This document shows positions 10,666 to 18,172 of a stretch of 64,000 nt of DNA, in pieces. Below the pieces are notes generated by a model. The model worked only from the letters and a program-made list of their open reading frames with translations. It was not told the origin of the DNA and made no database searches. This DNA is from Jonesia quinghaiensis DSM 15701. GTDB taxonomy: Bacteria > Actinomycetota > Actinomycetes > Actinomycetales > Cellulomonadaceae. The position numbers and the translations under genes are program-made. Each line of letters starts with the position of its first letter. Position 1 is the first letter of the stretch. The stretch is from contig NZ_AUHN01000011.1 of NCBI RefSeq assembly GCF_000423205.1, positions 1 to 64,000 of the forward strand, read 5' to 3'.

Positions 10666-11871
10666 TCACACGCTAATGCTCTGGGAGTAGATGAGGAAGT
10701 TATCGATGTTCTTTTTATCGATCATCACCTTGACAGCTCGTTCCGCGCCACCAACCTGCCTCCCTTGCTTGAAGTCATCAAGGACGAGGTGGAAGTTTGC
10801 AACGTTGACCTCGAGAATCTTCATTCGAACGAAACGCACAGCTGACTTAAACTTGCGCGCATAAGACATCGAGTCATACCCAGCCCGCGGCGTATAACCC
10901 ACCGAACGCCGCCATTCGTTCCAAGCGATCACCGGTTTGGCACCTTCGTCCTTGCTGTGCCATGTCTCGTGCTCGTAAAGCACATACCAGAAACGCCCGT
11001 ACTGGGCAACGCACTCCAAAAGGTTCGCCGCATCGTTCCCGGGTGCCCCACGTGATGAAATACTTGAGGCTTTGAGGTCGCCAAGGAATGCCACTTCTTG
11101 CGATCCTTTGAAGATCAGGTCGTAGTCAAAGTCTCCACGACGCTTGGCTTTTTGGAATTCGACAATTCGGTGTGCGCCGGAGTTGCGAAGAAAGTCATCA
11201 ACTCTGAACTCGAGGTAGAAACCGGCCCACTCTGCTTGCATAGTGTCCGGCCACTGTGCGTTATGCATCTGTTGGACAGCATCCAGGGCCGACAAATGCT
11301 CACCAGTCAAGAACTCAGCGTTGAATTCCTCAAATACCCGCGCGTGCGCCATCTCCTTACCCACGTTTCCAAGGAGATAGTCGCCAAATCGATCGGAACG
11401 CAGGCTCGTCAGACTGTTACCATTTTTGTCTGTCCGGCGAAAAATCCCCAGAGTTTGCGCCTGGAAGAGATCATTGGTCGCCACATGAGCAGCCGAGTTA
11501 TTTGCCTTCCGCTCAACATAAGTAGTTGGGTCGAAATCAACGAAAACCGACACCTCTCCGTAGTGGTAAATGCCCACGAATCTGGTCACGATGCCATCAG
11601 CAGCAGCACGGCGATACACCTCGACCCAACGGCGCGGAATCTGGATTCGCTTCTTGAACCCCGGCCACGGATTTCCAAGGTATGTGACCTGTGCGCTAAG
11701 AATGATCTGACCGGCGAATCGAACAATCTGCACGCCAGCAATCTTTTCTACAACCGCCCCAGGGAGCGCGTCCATGAGCACGCCAACTTTCTGAGCCGGA
11801 CTGAGAGTCGTGTCAACATCAATGACCAACTCGCCTGTTAGTCCGATTTGGTCCACCGCAATGTTTCCCAT
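10666..11871 (-). CDS. Type II restriction endonuclease, PD-(D/E)xK type (probable)
   Basis: This 401-residue protein directly precedes the cytosine methylase. The core reads RRGDFDYDLIF, then VAFLGDLKASS: Asp251 followed by Asp265-Leu-Lys267 fits the D-x(n)-D-x-K variant of the PD-(D/E)xK nuclease motif. Glu221 in the preceding helix (YLEFRVDDF) could be an extra metal ligand. The N-terminal ~200 residues have no motif I recognise and may hold DNA recognition. I cannot name the specificity family, so the call rests on motif plus operon context. A promoter with an overlapping inverted repeat lies just upstream, leaving a leader of only about 15 bases. Confidence 0.75.
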   Translation of the reverse strand: MGNIAVDQIGLTGELVIDVDTTLSPAQKVGVLMDALPGAVVEKIAGVQIVRFAGQIILSAQVTYLGNPWPGFKKRIQIPRRWVEVYRRAAADGIVTRFVGIYHYGEVSVFVDFDPTTYVERKANNSAAHVATNDLFQAQTLGIFRRTDKNGNSLTSLRSDRFGDYLLGNVGKEMAHARVFEEFNAEFLTGEHLSALDAVQQMHNAQWPDTMQAEWAGFYLEFRVDDFLRNSGAHRIVEFQKAKRRGDFDYDLIFKGSQEVAFLGDLKASSISSRGAPGNDAANLLECVAQYGRFWYVLYEHETWHSKDEGAKPVIAWNEWRRSVGYTPRAGYDSMSYARKFKSAVRFVRMKILEVNVANFHLVLDDFKQGRQVGGAERAVKVMIDKKNIDNFLIYSQSISV

Positions 11872-11893
11872 ATGCCTATTTTCATCGGGAACG

Positions 11894-11921
11894 ATTATAG
11901 ATTTAGTATAATCTATGTAAA
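11894..11921 (-). promoter_or_regulatory. Promoter and overlapping inverted-repeat operator of the R-M operon
   Basis: On the minus strand TTTACA (11916-11921) and TATAAT (11894-11899) are separated by 16 bases, a near-consensus sigma-70 promoter about 23 bases from the endonuclease ATG. Between the boxes, ATAGATT (11897-11903) and AATCTAT (11910-11916) form a 7-bp inverted repeat with a 6-bp spacer, resembling controller-protein boxes of restriction systems. No intact controller gene is visible nearby. Confidence 0.6.
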
Positions 11922-12457
11922 GTTACAAATTGATTGTAAACGAAGACCACTATTTTTTCAACTATTTCCAGGTGTCGTGACTAACCTACATACGTGAGCA
12001 CCATGCCTGCGTCGCGCAACCCAAGATCCCCCACTCAAATAACTTTAGTGTCGCAAGCGATGAAGACACTCAAGGCATCCTGGAAATCACTACTTAACTG
12101 GCCCGTGAAATCGGAAAGCGTCTCAGAGCCAACTAGAATCGCTCGAAAATTCGTCAAGCAGTTTCCACGCTGAGCAAGGAACCACTACGCCGTCTGGAAT
12201 AATTGTGAAACTGCTGGGTGACAGAAGCCGGAGCACATCAACATGTCCGATAATAGCTCTGCACAACATAACGCTGCGTAGCCTGCATCGACTTGATGCG
12301 GGATTTCGATGAGGCGTCTTTCTACCACCTTTGAGAGAGTTACCGCGATCAGAGCAGTCGCACGTCCGTTGGAATCGTTAGCAAGTTAGTTCAGATTGCG
12401 CTCCACACTCTTCAGTCGTTCACCACGGACAGCCTTTGGCAAAGCCACCAGTGAGCG
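11922..12457. other. Degenerate gene-free segment between R-M operon and tadC
   Basis: About 540 bases without an intact gene. Short protein-like snatches broken by stops (for example a plus-strand frame near 12090-12170 reading REIGKRL...IARKFVKQFP) suggest one or more decayed genes. I cannot assign them. The segment is the right border of the island interrupting the Tad operon. I found no convincing direct repeat that would mark a precise insertion site. Confidence 0.4.
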
Positions 12458-12958
12458 TTAAGGCGTGGGGGCAAGCAGGTTGGCGAACCCTAAGGACACC
12501 AGCGTGGGCACCACCCCCACGAGCACAAAAGCTGGGAGATAACACAACCCCACCGGCAAAGCGATGTTCACCCCCAGCGCTTGAGCACTCGCTTGGGCTT
12601 GATCTTTGCCCTGATGAAGGATCTGCTCACGTGTTGCAGCCAACGATGACGTCACGGACGCACCTTGATGCCATCCATGGCGCAGCGCATCGCGAAGAAA
12701 GAGAAACCGGGGCGGTGCAACCACCCACGCCTCATCCCACGACGCCCCCTGGATGAGCGCGGTGGCGACCTGCGACAGTGCTACCCCTTCCACTCCTTTC
12801 AGTTCTTCGCCGATACAGGTCAACGCACTAGGTAGCGAATGCCCGCTCGTGAGCAGGGTGATGAGGAGGTCAATCACCACGGTTTCTGAAATGGGGGCAG
12901 ATTCCGGCGACTGTGTGCGGGCGATGCGTGCTGATCTGGCGCGAGCAAGAAGGGACAT
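12458..12958 (-). CDS. tadC: TadC-like type II secretion F-domain protein
   Basis: This 166-residue inner-membrane platform protein belongs to the Tad pilus machine. SGHSLPSALTCIGEEL near residues 38-53 and the GASWDEAW / LRDALRHGWHQGASVTSSLAATREQI segments match T2SSF domains. Two C-terminal hydrophobic stretches cover about residues 127-160. It is shorter than many TadC proteins but typical for the reduced actinobacterial form. AGGAAGT stands seven bases before the ATG. It follows tadB by 37 bases. Downstream, the normal next gene (DUF4244 pilin) is displaced by the restriction island. Confidence 0.83.
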   Translation of the reverse strand: MSLLARARSARIARTQSPESAPISETVVIDLLITLLTSGHSLPSALTCIGEELKGVEGVALSQVATALIQGASWDEAWVVAPPRFLFLRDALRHGWHQGASVTSSLAATREQILHQGKDQAQASAQALGVNIALPVGLCYLPAFVLVGVVPTLVSLGFANLLAPTP

Positions 12959-12995
12959 AGCAACTTCCTAGAGTTGTAGGTTCAAAGAACAGCGC

Positions 12996-13709
12996 TCAGC
13001 TACTCGGTGCCGGATTAGGTGTGCGATGTACCAGGAGTCCTTGGGTGCTGGCGGCAGAAATGAGGCGGGCTACCCACCATCGCCCCGTCACAGTGCACAC
13101 CGTGGCAAGAAAAAGACTGAGATATCCCAGTGGTGTGGTGAGCAGCCAGCCCACGGGATCTGCGCCGAGGGCGTTTCCCATGAGCAACCCAAACAGCGGT
13201 AAGAAAAAGAGTAGACGGGCGGTAGCCTGCGCCCCGGCAACAGCAGAGTGACGGGCGCTGTCAGCGTCGCGTGAATGATTCAGCGCGGTCACTGCTTGTT
13301 CAAGAACAACTGCGAGGGAGAGCCCGGTACGTTGGCTTAAGCGGCACGCAAGAACAATAGTCGCCGCGGCGTGGGTGCAGTTCCCCGAGGTGTAACTTCC
13401 GTCTGCTGTGAGTCGGTGCTCTAAAGGGCCAGGCAGCGGGATCCCATTGATGGTGGCAACCTGGCGGCGTTGCCATACTGCATCAGGCTGTTGACCAGCA
13501 GCTAATTCACTGATCACCCCGGGCAAAAAGGGCGCCGGGGTGGGTGCTACATGGCGGGAAAACCAGGTGGGGAAAACCTTTGCGGCAAAGCGCTGATAGC
13601 GCAGTAAACCCGATGCGGGGCGTGCCAGGCTCCGCAGGCGCCGGCGGGTCACGTACTTGCGGAGTAGCCACATGAGATAAACCACGAGTGCAGCGGTTAC
13701 GCCAACCAT
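12996..13709 (-). CDS. tadB: TadB-like type II secretion F-domain protein
   Basis: This 237-residue membrane protein pairs with TadC as the inner-membrane platform on which the TadA ATPase acts. It has an N-terminal helix (about 3-17), then a basic region. A T2SSF segment with QRTGLSLAVVLEQAVTAL and RHSAVAGAQATARLLFFLPLFGLL follows at about 130-185, with two further helices. Its start overlaps the end of tadA by 13 bases, indicating coupled translation. The basic RRRLRSLARP stretch near 22-31 should face the cytoplasm. Confidence 0.83.
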   Translation of the reverse strand: MVGVTAALVVYLMWLLRKYVTRRRLRSLARPASGLLRYQRFAAKVFPTWFSRHVAPTPAPFLPGVISELAAGQQPDAVWQRRQVATINGIPLPGPLEHRLTADGSYTSGNCTHAAATIVLACRLSQRTGLSLAVVLEQAVTALNHSRDADSARHSAVAGAQATARLLFFLPLFGLLMGNALGADPVGWLLTTPLGYLSLFLATVCTVTGRWWVARLISAASTQGLLVHRTPNPAPSS

Positions 13710-14830
13710 GCTGGCACCACAGATACATCATGGCGGCGGGGAACACTCACGCCATCCCAGGTCAGTAATGGTTGAACAACAAGATGGCCGCTGTCAGAGC
13801 AGGTGAGCGCTGAAATATCAGAGATGTACCGTCGCCCGTGAGGTGGCCGAGTGATGTGCACAATGACGTCAAGGGCGCTAGCCACCTGAAGGACCGTTGT
13901 TTGCGGGTCCATGCCCGCTAAAGCACCCAACGCGATAAGGCGAGCAGGGACATCGTGGGCACTATTGGCATGCAAGGTGGCTGCCCCACCTGAGTGCCCG
14001 GTATTGAACGCCATGAGGAGGTCGCGGATTTCGGCGCCACGGCACTCCCCCAGCATGACCCGGTCAGGGCGCATCCGCAGAGCGTTGCGGACCAGTTCCG
14101 TAAGGTCGACTGCCCCAGCGCCTTCAGCGTTTGCCGCCCGTGACTGCAACGCCACAACATGGGGGTGAGTGGTGGCGATTTCTCGGGAATCTTCAATCGT
14201 AATGATCCGTTCTGTGTGGGGCACATGCCCCAACAACGTGCTCAGCAACGTTGTTTTCCCCGTGCCAGTTCCCCCGGAAATCAGCAGGTTCACCCGGTGC
14301 TCCACTAGGGCAGTAAACACCGAAACCCACTGGGCAGGGATCATGTCCCACTGCACCAAATCCCGCAGGCTCAAGTGACGGGCACGAAAAGCACGTAACG
14401 AAATCGTGGCTGGGGTTGGGCTAATAGGTTCAATGACAGCATGCAAACGCGACCCATCAGGGAGTTGCGCATCAACCACCGGGTGCGCGTCATCAAGGCG
14501 CGCCCCCGCACGCGTTGCCAACTGCACCGCCAGTTCCCGGGCCGCACGTGGCGATTCCAACGACAGCCCAGCATCGACAAGCCCCTGCCCTCGATCAACC
14601 CACACCTGGTGGCCGTTAACCAAAATGTCAGTCACCAACGGGTCTTCCAACAGCCCTTGCAACGGGCCGGCACCAAACATGTGATTCCATGCATGGCGGG
14701 CAACCGCTTGCTGAGTGTCCTGCCCAAACGCGAGGTTCCTGGCAACCACCAACCCGCGCACATCGTCAACACTGACACCCTGCGCGGTAGTGTCATCACG
14801 CAACCGGCGCATCCGCTCACCGCTTTTCAT
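13697..14830 (-). CDS. tadA: TadA/CpaF-type secretion ATPase
   Basis: This 377-residue hexameric ATPase powers assembly of the Tad pilus at the cytoplasmic face. Conserved elements include GAGPLQGLLEDPLVTDILVNG near 53-73, Walker A GGTGTGKT at 186-193 and an Asp box IITIEDSREI near 214-223. Walker B/Arg region MRPDRVMLGECRGAE is near 253-267, and the His box GHSGGAATLHAN near 278-289. All catalytic residues are present. The start overlaps the tadZ gene by 14 bases. The order tadZ-tadA-tadB-tadC is the usual actinobacterial one. Confidence 0.95.
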   Translation of the reverse strand: MKSGERMRRLRDDTTAQGVSVDDVRGLVVARNLAFGQDTQQAVARHAWNHMFGAGPLQGLLEDPLVTDILVNGHQVWVDRGQGLVDAGLSLESPRAARELAVQLATRAGARLDDAHPVVDAQLPDGSRLHAVIEPISPTPATISLRAFRARHLSLRDLVQWDMIPAQWVSVFTALVEHRVNLLISGGTGTGKTTLLSTLLGHVPHTERIITIEDSREIATTHPHVVALQSRAANAEGAGAVDLTELVRNALRMRPDRVMLGECRGAEIRDLLMAFNTGHSGGAATLHANSAHDVPARLIALGALAGMDPQTTVLQVASALDVIVHITRPPHGRRYISDISALTCSDSGHLVVQPLLTWDGVSVPRRHDVSVVPAWLA

Positions 14831-15569
14831 GGCGCTCCTGACCCACTACAAGATCAGTCAACCTCGCCACCACACGCCGCGCGGCCTTGTGTGCCCCGCG
14901 CGGTAAATCCACTGCAGTCGCCCCATGCTCCACTGCCTCCGCCAACCCGCGAACGTGTGGCCACTCCCCCGCTAATGGCAACCGCACATAGCGCGCCACC
15001 TGTTGGGGAGTCATCGACACCGGACGCTGAGGCGAGGTCACAACACTGCGACCGCCGCCAGGAGACGGTAACCCCGCGAGCGCGGCGGCGCCGGCAACAC
15101 CACAGACGTTGCGTGCAGCGAGGACAAGATGGTGGGTGAGGAGGTGGTGGTGGTTATGCACGATGCTCGCCGGGGCGTCAACGACGACGTTGCGCCCGGC
15201 TGCTACCGCGCTTGCTAGCACTGTATTGACCGTGGGTGTGGCTGGGAATACTGGTGCGGTGCGGGTGCAGGTCACGACGTGCACCCCGCGCCAGGTTGGT
15301 AGTTGGGTTTCTAGGTGCGTCCAGTCGAGTGCCCCGCGGGCGTCGTGGAGTTCTGGCCATTTCACACCAGTGGAATCTTCCATGCCTAGGAGAACCTCTA
15401 ACCCTGCGCCACCAAAGTGGGTGTCGAGGAGAATGGTGGGGCCGCGTGTTGATAGTTCGTCGGCGAGCGCTGCGGCGAGCAATGATGTTCCTGCCCCACC
15501 GGTTGCTCCGGTTACGGCAAGGACGACGCCGGGTGATGGTGTAGTTGATGGTGGGGACACACCCAGCAC
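14817..15569 (-). CDS. TadZ/CpaE (Ssd-like) pilus localisation protein, divergent ParA/MinD ATPase
   Basis: This 250-residue protein is first in the Tad operon. A deviant Walker A, VTGATGGAGTSLLAAALA (about 19-36), lacks the usual second lysine (GGAGTS rather than GKGGxGKT), as in actinobacterial Ssd/CpaE proteins. VVVDAPAS near 146-153 corresponds to the Walker B region. Such proteins place the Tad apparatus at a site in the cell; some are linked to septum formation. The GTG start at 15569 is the most upstream plausible one; another GTG lies three codons inside. It diverges from the HAD phosphatase gene. Confidence 0.8.
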   Translation of the reverse strand: MLGVSPPSTTPSPGVVLAVTGATGGAGTSLLAAALADELSTRGPTILLDTHFGGAGLEVLLGMEDSTGVKWPELHDARGALDWTHLETQLPTWRGVHVVTCTRTAPVFPATPTVNTVLASAVAAGRNVVVDAPASIVHNHHHLLTHHLVLAARNVCGVAGAAALAGLPSPGGGRSVVTSPQRPVSMTPQQVARYVRLPLAGEWPHVRGLAEAVEHGATAVDLPRGAHKAARRVVARLTDLVVGQERHEKR

Positions 15570-15705
15570 CCTATGGTTGAGGTGTGAATCACCGTGGTTG
15601 GGGAGTGGGGTTTGCCCCGAAGTTGTGGATAGCTTCGATGCTTTGACCCTGGGGACAACCAGAAAACGCTCAGCACCAGCAGCAAACGTTGGATAGGCTC
15701 ATGGG

Positions 15706-16518
15706 GTGGCTTCTTCCTCTCCTGCTGCGACGCCCCGCATCGCCGCATTTTTTGACCTTGATAAAACGATCATCGCAACGAGCTCTGCTGCGGCGTTTTC
15801 CCGCCCGTTCTACCGGGGCGGGTTGATCTCACGCAGCGCTGCGCTACGCAGCGCCTACGCGCACATCATGTTCATGACTCGGGGTGCCAGCGAAGCCCAA
15901 ACCGAGCGGTTGCGAGAAAACCTTTCCGCTCTTGTCACAGGGTGGCCGGTGGAGCAAGTCACCACCATTGTGAGTGACACACTGCACCAGAACATTGACC
16001 CCATGGTGTACGCCGAAGCGCTCGAACTGATCCGTCACCATCATGAAGCGGGCCACGATGTTGTGATCGTTTCAGCCTCGGGCAGCGACCTGGTTGCCCC
16101 TATTGCAGCGATGCTTGGTGCTGACCGGTTTATCGCCACGCACATGCAAATACGCGACGGTAAATACACTGGGCTCATCGATTTTTATGCCTTTGGTGAG
16201 AATAAGGCGACCGCTATCGCTGAACTTGCCGCCGAAACTGGGTATGACCTGAGCACGAGTTATGCATATTCCGACTCTGTGACGGATGAGCCGATGCTCT
16301 CCCTTGTAGGTCACGCTTTTGCGGTGAACCCTGACCGGGCGTTGCGGCGTATGGCCCAGGAACGTGGTTGGGGTCTTCTGACCTTTAAGCACCCCATTAC
16401 GTTGCGGAGTCATATGACTCCGCGCCGTGTTGCTTGGGGTGTAGGTGTCGTTGTTGGCGGCGTTGCGCTGGCACTGTGGGGATGGCGGCGGCGGGTTGCT
16501 CGACGACGTTCGGCCTGA
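15706..16518 (+). CDS. HAD-IB family phosphatase with C-terminal membrane anchor
   Basis: This 270-residue hydrolase is of the SerB-like HAD-IB subfamily and should remove phosphate from a small substrate. Motif I FFDLDKTII is near 15-23, motif II VIVSASG near 120-126. Motif III/IV includes GENKATAIAEL near 165-175 and YSDSVTDEPML near 188-198. A C-terminal hydrophobic segment (about 243-260) followed by WRRRVARRR looks like a membrane anchor. Similar genes border Tad clusters in mycobacteria (Rv3661) and elsewhere, although no role in pilus assembly is established. The GTG start gives the best match to family length. Confidence 0.87.
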   Translation: MASSSPAATPRIAAFFDLDKTIIATSSAAAFSRPFYRGGLISRSAALRSAYAHIMFMTRGASEAQTERLRENLSALVTGWPVEQVTTIVSDTLHQNIDPMVYAEALELIRHHHEAGHDVVIVSASGSDLVAPIAAMLGADRFIATHMQIRDGKYTGLIDFYAFGENKATAIAELAAETGYDLSTSYAYSDSVTDEPMLSLVGHAFAVNPDRALRRMAQERGWGLLTFKHPITLRSHMTPRRVAWGVGVVVGGVALALWGWRRRVARRRSA

Positions 16519-16520
16519 GA

Positions 16521-16537
16521 TCACCCGCTGAGAGAGC
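16521..16537 (+). terminator. Hairpin after HAD phosphatase gene
   Basis: CCCGCT (16521-16526) pairs with AGCGGG (16532-16537) around a 5-nt loop, three bases past the stop codon. No T-tract follows, so termination efficiency is uncertain. Confidence 0.45.
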
Positions 16538-16599
16538 GGGAAACTCATCTTCACCCTCGCTTTAAAGTGTGATGCAGGGCATACTGAAGTCATAACAGA

Positions 16600-16956
16600 A
16601 CAGCGTCCGGAACCCACGCGCGATCGGTCCACGTATAGGACCTCCCGGTCGGACTTAGTGCCGATACGATGCCAACAAGTGCACGCTTGATACCCGGACG
16701 CATTCGACCTCATGGCACCCCACGTGGGTGCCATGAGTGTGTGTGAAACCTTCATTAAACACCACCGTGACGTGGGTAAATACCACAGCCGATGGTGAGA
16801 AGTCACGATTGCGGGCAAGCCGGATATACGGAAACCTTAAGGACACAGGGCAACACTGTTGCCCCAAGCTGTCGGGAACGCCGTGGGGGTGGGGCTCGAC
16901 AGCTCGGAACGTAAGTTCCAGATGCCGCGTCAGCGTTCACCGCTGACGCGGCTTTT
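16600..16956 (+). ncRNA. Structured non-coding RNA, HEARO/omega-RNA-like candidate with terminator
   Basis: No protein is encoded, yet the stretch folds into nested helices. GCGTCCGG (16603-16610) pairs with CCGGACGC (16694-16701), enclosing GGTCC/GGACC (16626-16642). CTCATGGCACCC (16709-16720) pairs with 16726-16737. CGTGAC (16766-16771) pairs with GTCACG (16802-16807), and GGGCAAC (16848-16854) with GTTGCCC (16858-16864). AGCTGTCG (16867-16874) pairs with CGACAGCT (16897-16904), and GGAAC-GTAA-GTTCC is at 16906-16919. A canonical terminator closes it. Several conserved-looking strings (GCGGGCAAGCC, the GGGCAAC hairpin) remind me of HEARO RNAs, now known as omega-RNAs of IscB/IsrB, but no such nuclease gene is present. 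RNase P, tmRNA and SRP RNA hallmarks are absent. The family call is from memory and tentative; the structure itself is directly visible. The 5' end is approximate. Confidence 0.6.
16924..16956 (+). terminator. Rho-independent terminator of the structured RNA
   Basis: GCCGCGTCAGCG (16924-16935) pairs perfectly with CGCTGACGCGGC (16941-16952) over a 5-nt loop and is followed by TTTTC. No gene ends just upstream, so it must terminate the non-coding transcript. Confidence 0.88.
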
Positions 16957-17086
16957 CTTATGACACTGCCTTACGCCACGCTCAGGCCACACTTCACCCG
17001 CCAGTGACCAGCAACATTATTTTTTTGACAAATATGTCGGCCCAAAGTCCCCCACCATTCATAGGATGACCTGAGATAGTGGGAGT

Positions 17087-17995
17087 ATGCTCAGCTACCC
17101 CGAAGCCCTCGAGTACCAGGTCGCAGCCGCACAAAAAAAGACCAAGGCCGCGACGCACATCGGCAGCTACACCATCGCCAGCATGCTGGGTGGCGCCTAT
17201 GTAGGGATTGGTGTTGTCGTCATGCTCACCGCCGCTGGGCCTTTTTTTGAAAACAACGACCCGGCAGTGAAACTCATCAGCGGCATTGTGTTCAGCGCAG
17301 CACTGTCCTTGGTGCTCGTCGCAGGTGCCGAACTCGTCACATCAAACATGATGACCCTCAGCCAAGGGCTCTTCCAGCGACGAATTCGGTTCACCGTGTG
17401 GGGTCGCACACTCACCCTGAATTTCCTGGGGAACCTCCTCGGCGCTGTCTTTCTCGCCGTCGTCGTGTGGCTATCTGGTGTCACACACCACGGCACAGCC
17501 GCGTACTCCTACCTTGAAGCTCTCCTCACCAGTAAAACGAGCGAATCCATACCGGTTATGTTCTTCCGAGCCATCTTGTGTAACGCACTCGTATGCTTGG
17601 CCATCTGGAGTGGAGTGCGCCTCAAGAGTGAAGTCGCACGGCTCATCATGATTTTCTGGTGCATTCTTGCTTTTGTTACCTCTGGGTTTGAACACGTTGT
17701 TGCCAACATGACAACGTTCACCCTCGGCTTCCTCAACGGGGTACCAGACATCACAGCCACTGACTTTGCCCTCAATATGGTGGTCGTAGGTGCAGGGAAC
17801 CTCGTGGGAGGCTCGATCCTCGTTGGCCTCACCTATGTTGTCCTCGCCCGTGCGGAAACCCGAGCACACGCTGAGGAAGTAAACATCGAGAGCACACCTG
17901 CAGTGCAGGCCGATGCGCCCCCCACCAGTGCTAAGGCGGCAAGCAACGCTGACAGCTCAGTCACTCCCGCAGCCGACGTCTCATTGAGCCGGTAG
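17087..17995 (+). CDS. Formate/nitrite transporter (FNT) family channel
   Basis: This 302-residue pentameric FNT-family protein should move formate or nitrite across the inner membrane. Six hydrophobic helices are visible. Conserved stretches include GGAYVGIGVVV near 34-44, GAELVTSNMM near 80-89, NFLGNLLGA near 110-118, ILCNALVCLAIW near 163-174, and HVVANMTTFTLG near 202-213, which contains the family channel histidine. About 45 extra C-terminal residues are polar and Ala/Ser-rich. The substrate cannot be settled because no nitrite reductase or pyruvate-formate lyase gene is adjacent. A hairpin terminator follows. Confidence 0.88.
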   Translation: MLSYPEALEYQVAAAQKKTKAATHIGSYTIASMLGGAYVGIGVVVMLTAAGPFFENNDPAVKLISGIVFSAALSLVLVAGAELVTSNMMTLSQGLFQRRIRFTVWGRTLTLNFLGNLLGAVFLAVVVWLSGVTHHGTAAYSYLEALLTSKTSESIPVMFFRAILCNALVCLAIWSGVRLKSEVARLIMIFWCILAFVTSGFEHVVANMTTFTLGFLNGVPDITATDFALNMVVVGAGNLVGGSILVGLTYVVLARAETRAHAEEVNIESTPAVQADAPPTSAKAASNADSSVTPAADVSLSR

Positions 17996-18013
17996 TTTCA
18001 CTCGTCACTTCTT

Positions 18014-18048
18014 GATGCCCGCCCACCAGCACATGGTGTGCGGGCATC
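18014..18048 (+). terminator. Hairpin after FNT gene
   Basis: GATGCCCGC (18014-18022) pairs with GCGGGCATC (18040-18048), extended inside by CACCA/TGGTG. Closely similar hairpins occur after both mannanase genes (about 19397-19424 and 21049-21095). Confidence 0.6.
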
Positions 18049-18172
18049 TGTGTGCCCGCACAGCGTCAACAGGGGAAGGACTGCAGTGCCCATTTCTCCG
18101 ATGCCCTAGGACTGATACTCATTGGGGGCCGCGCTTTCATCCACCACACACCAGCACTTGCAAGGAGTGACC

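Noticed and set aside
12448-12465. 15-base match (TAAGGCGTGGGGGCA) between the tadC end and about 39571-39585, considered as an attachment-site pair
   Set aside because: A match of this length is expected by chance in 64 kb on both strands, and nothing else at the two places agrees.
17025-17040. TTGACA followed by a GACA-AATA-TGTC dyad before the FNT gene as a promoter or FNR-like site
   Set aside because: No -10 element at proper spacing and the dyad is too short and unlike the FNR consensus.
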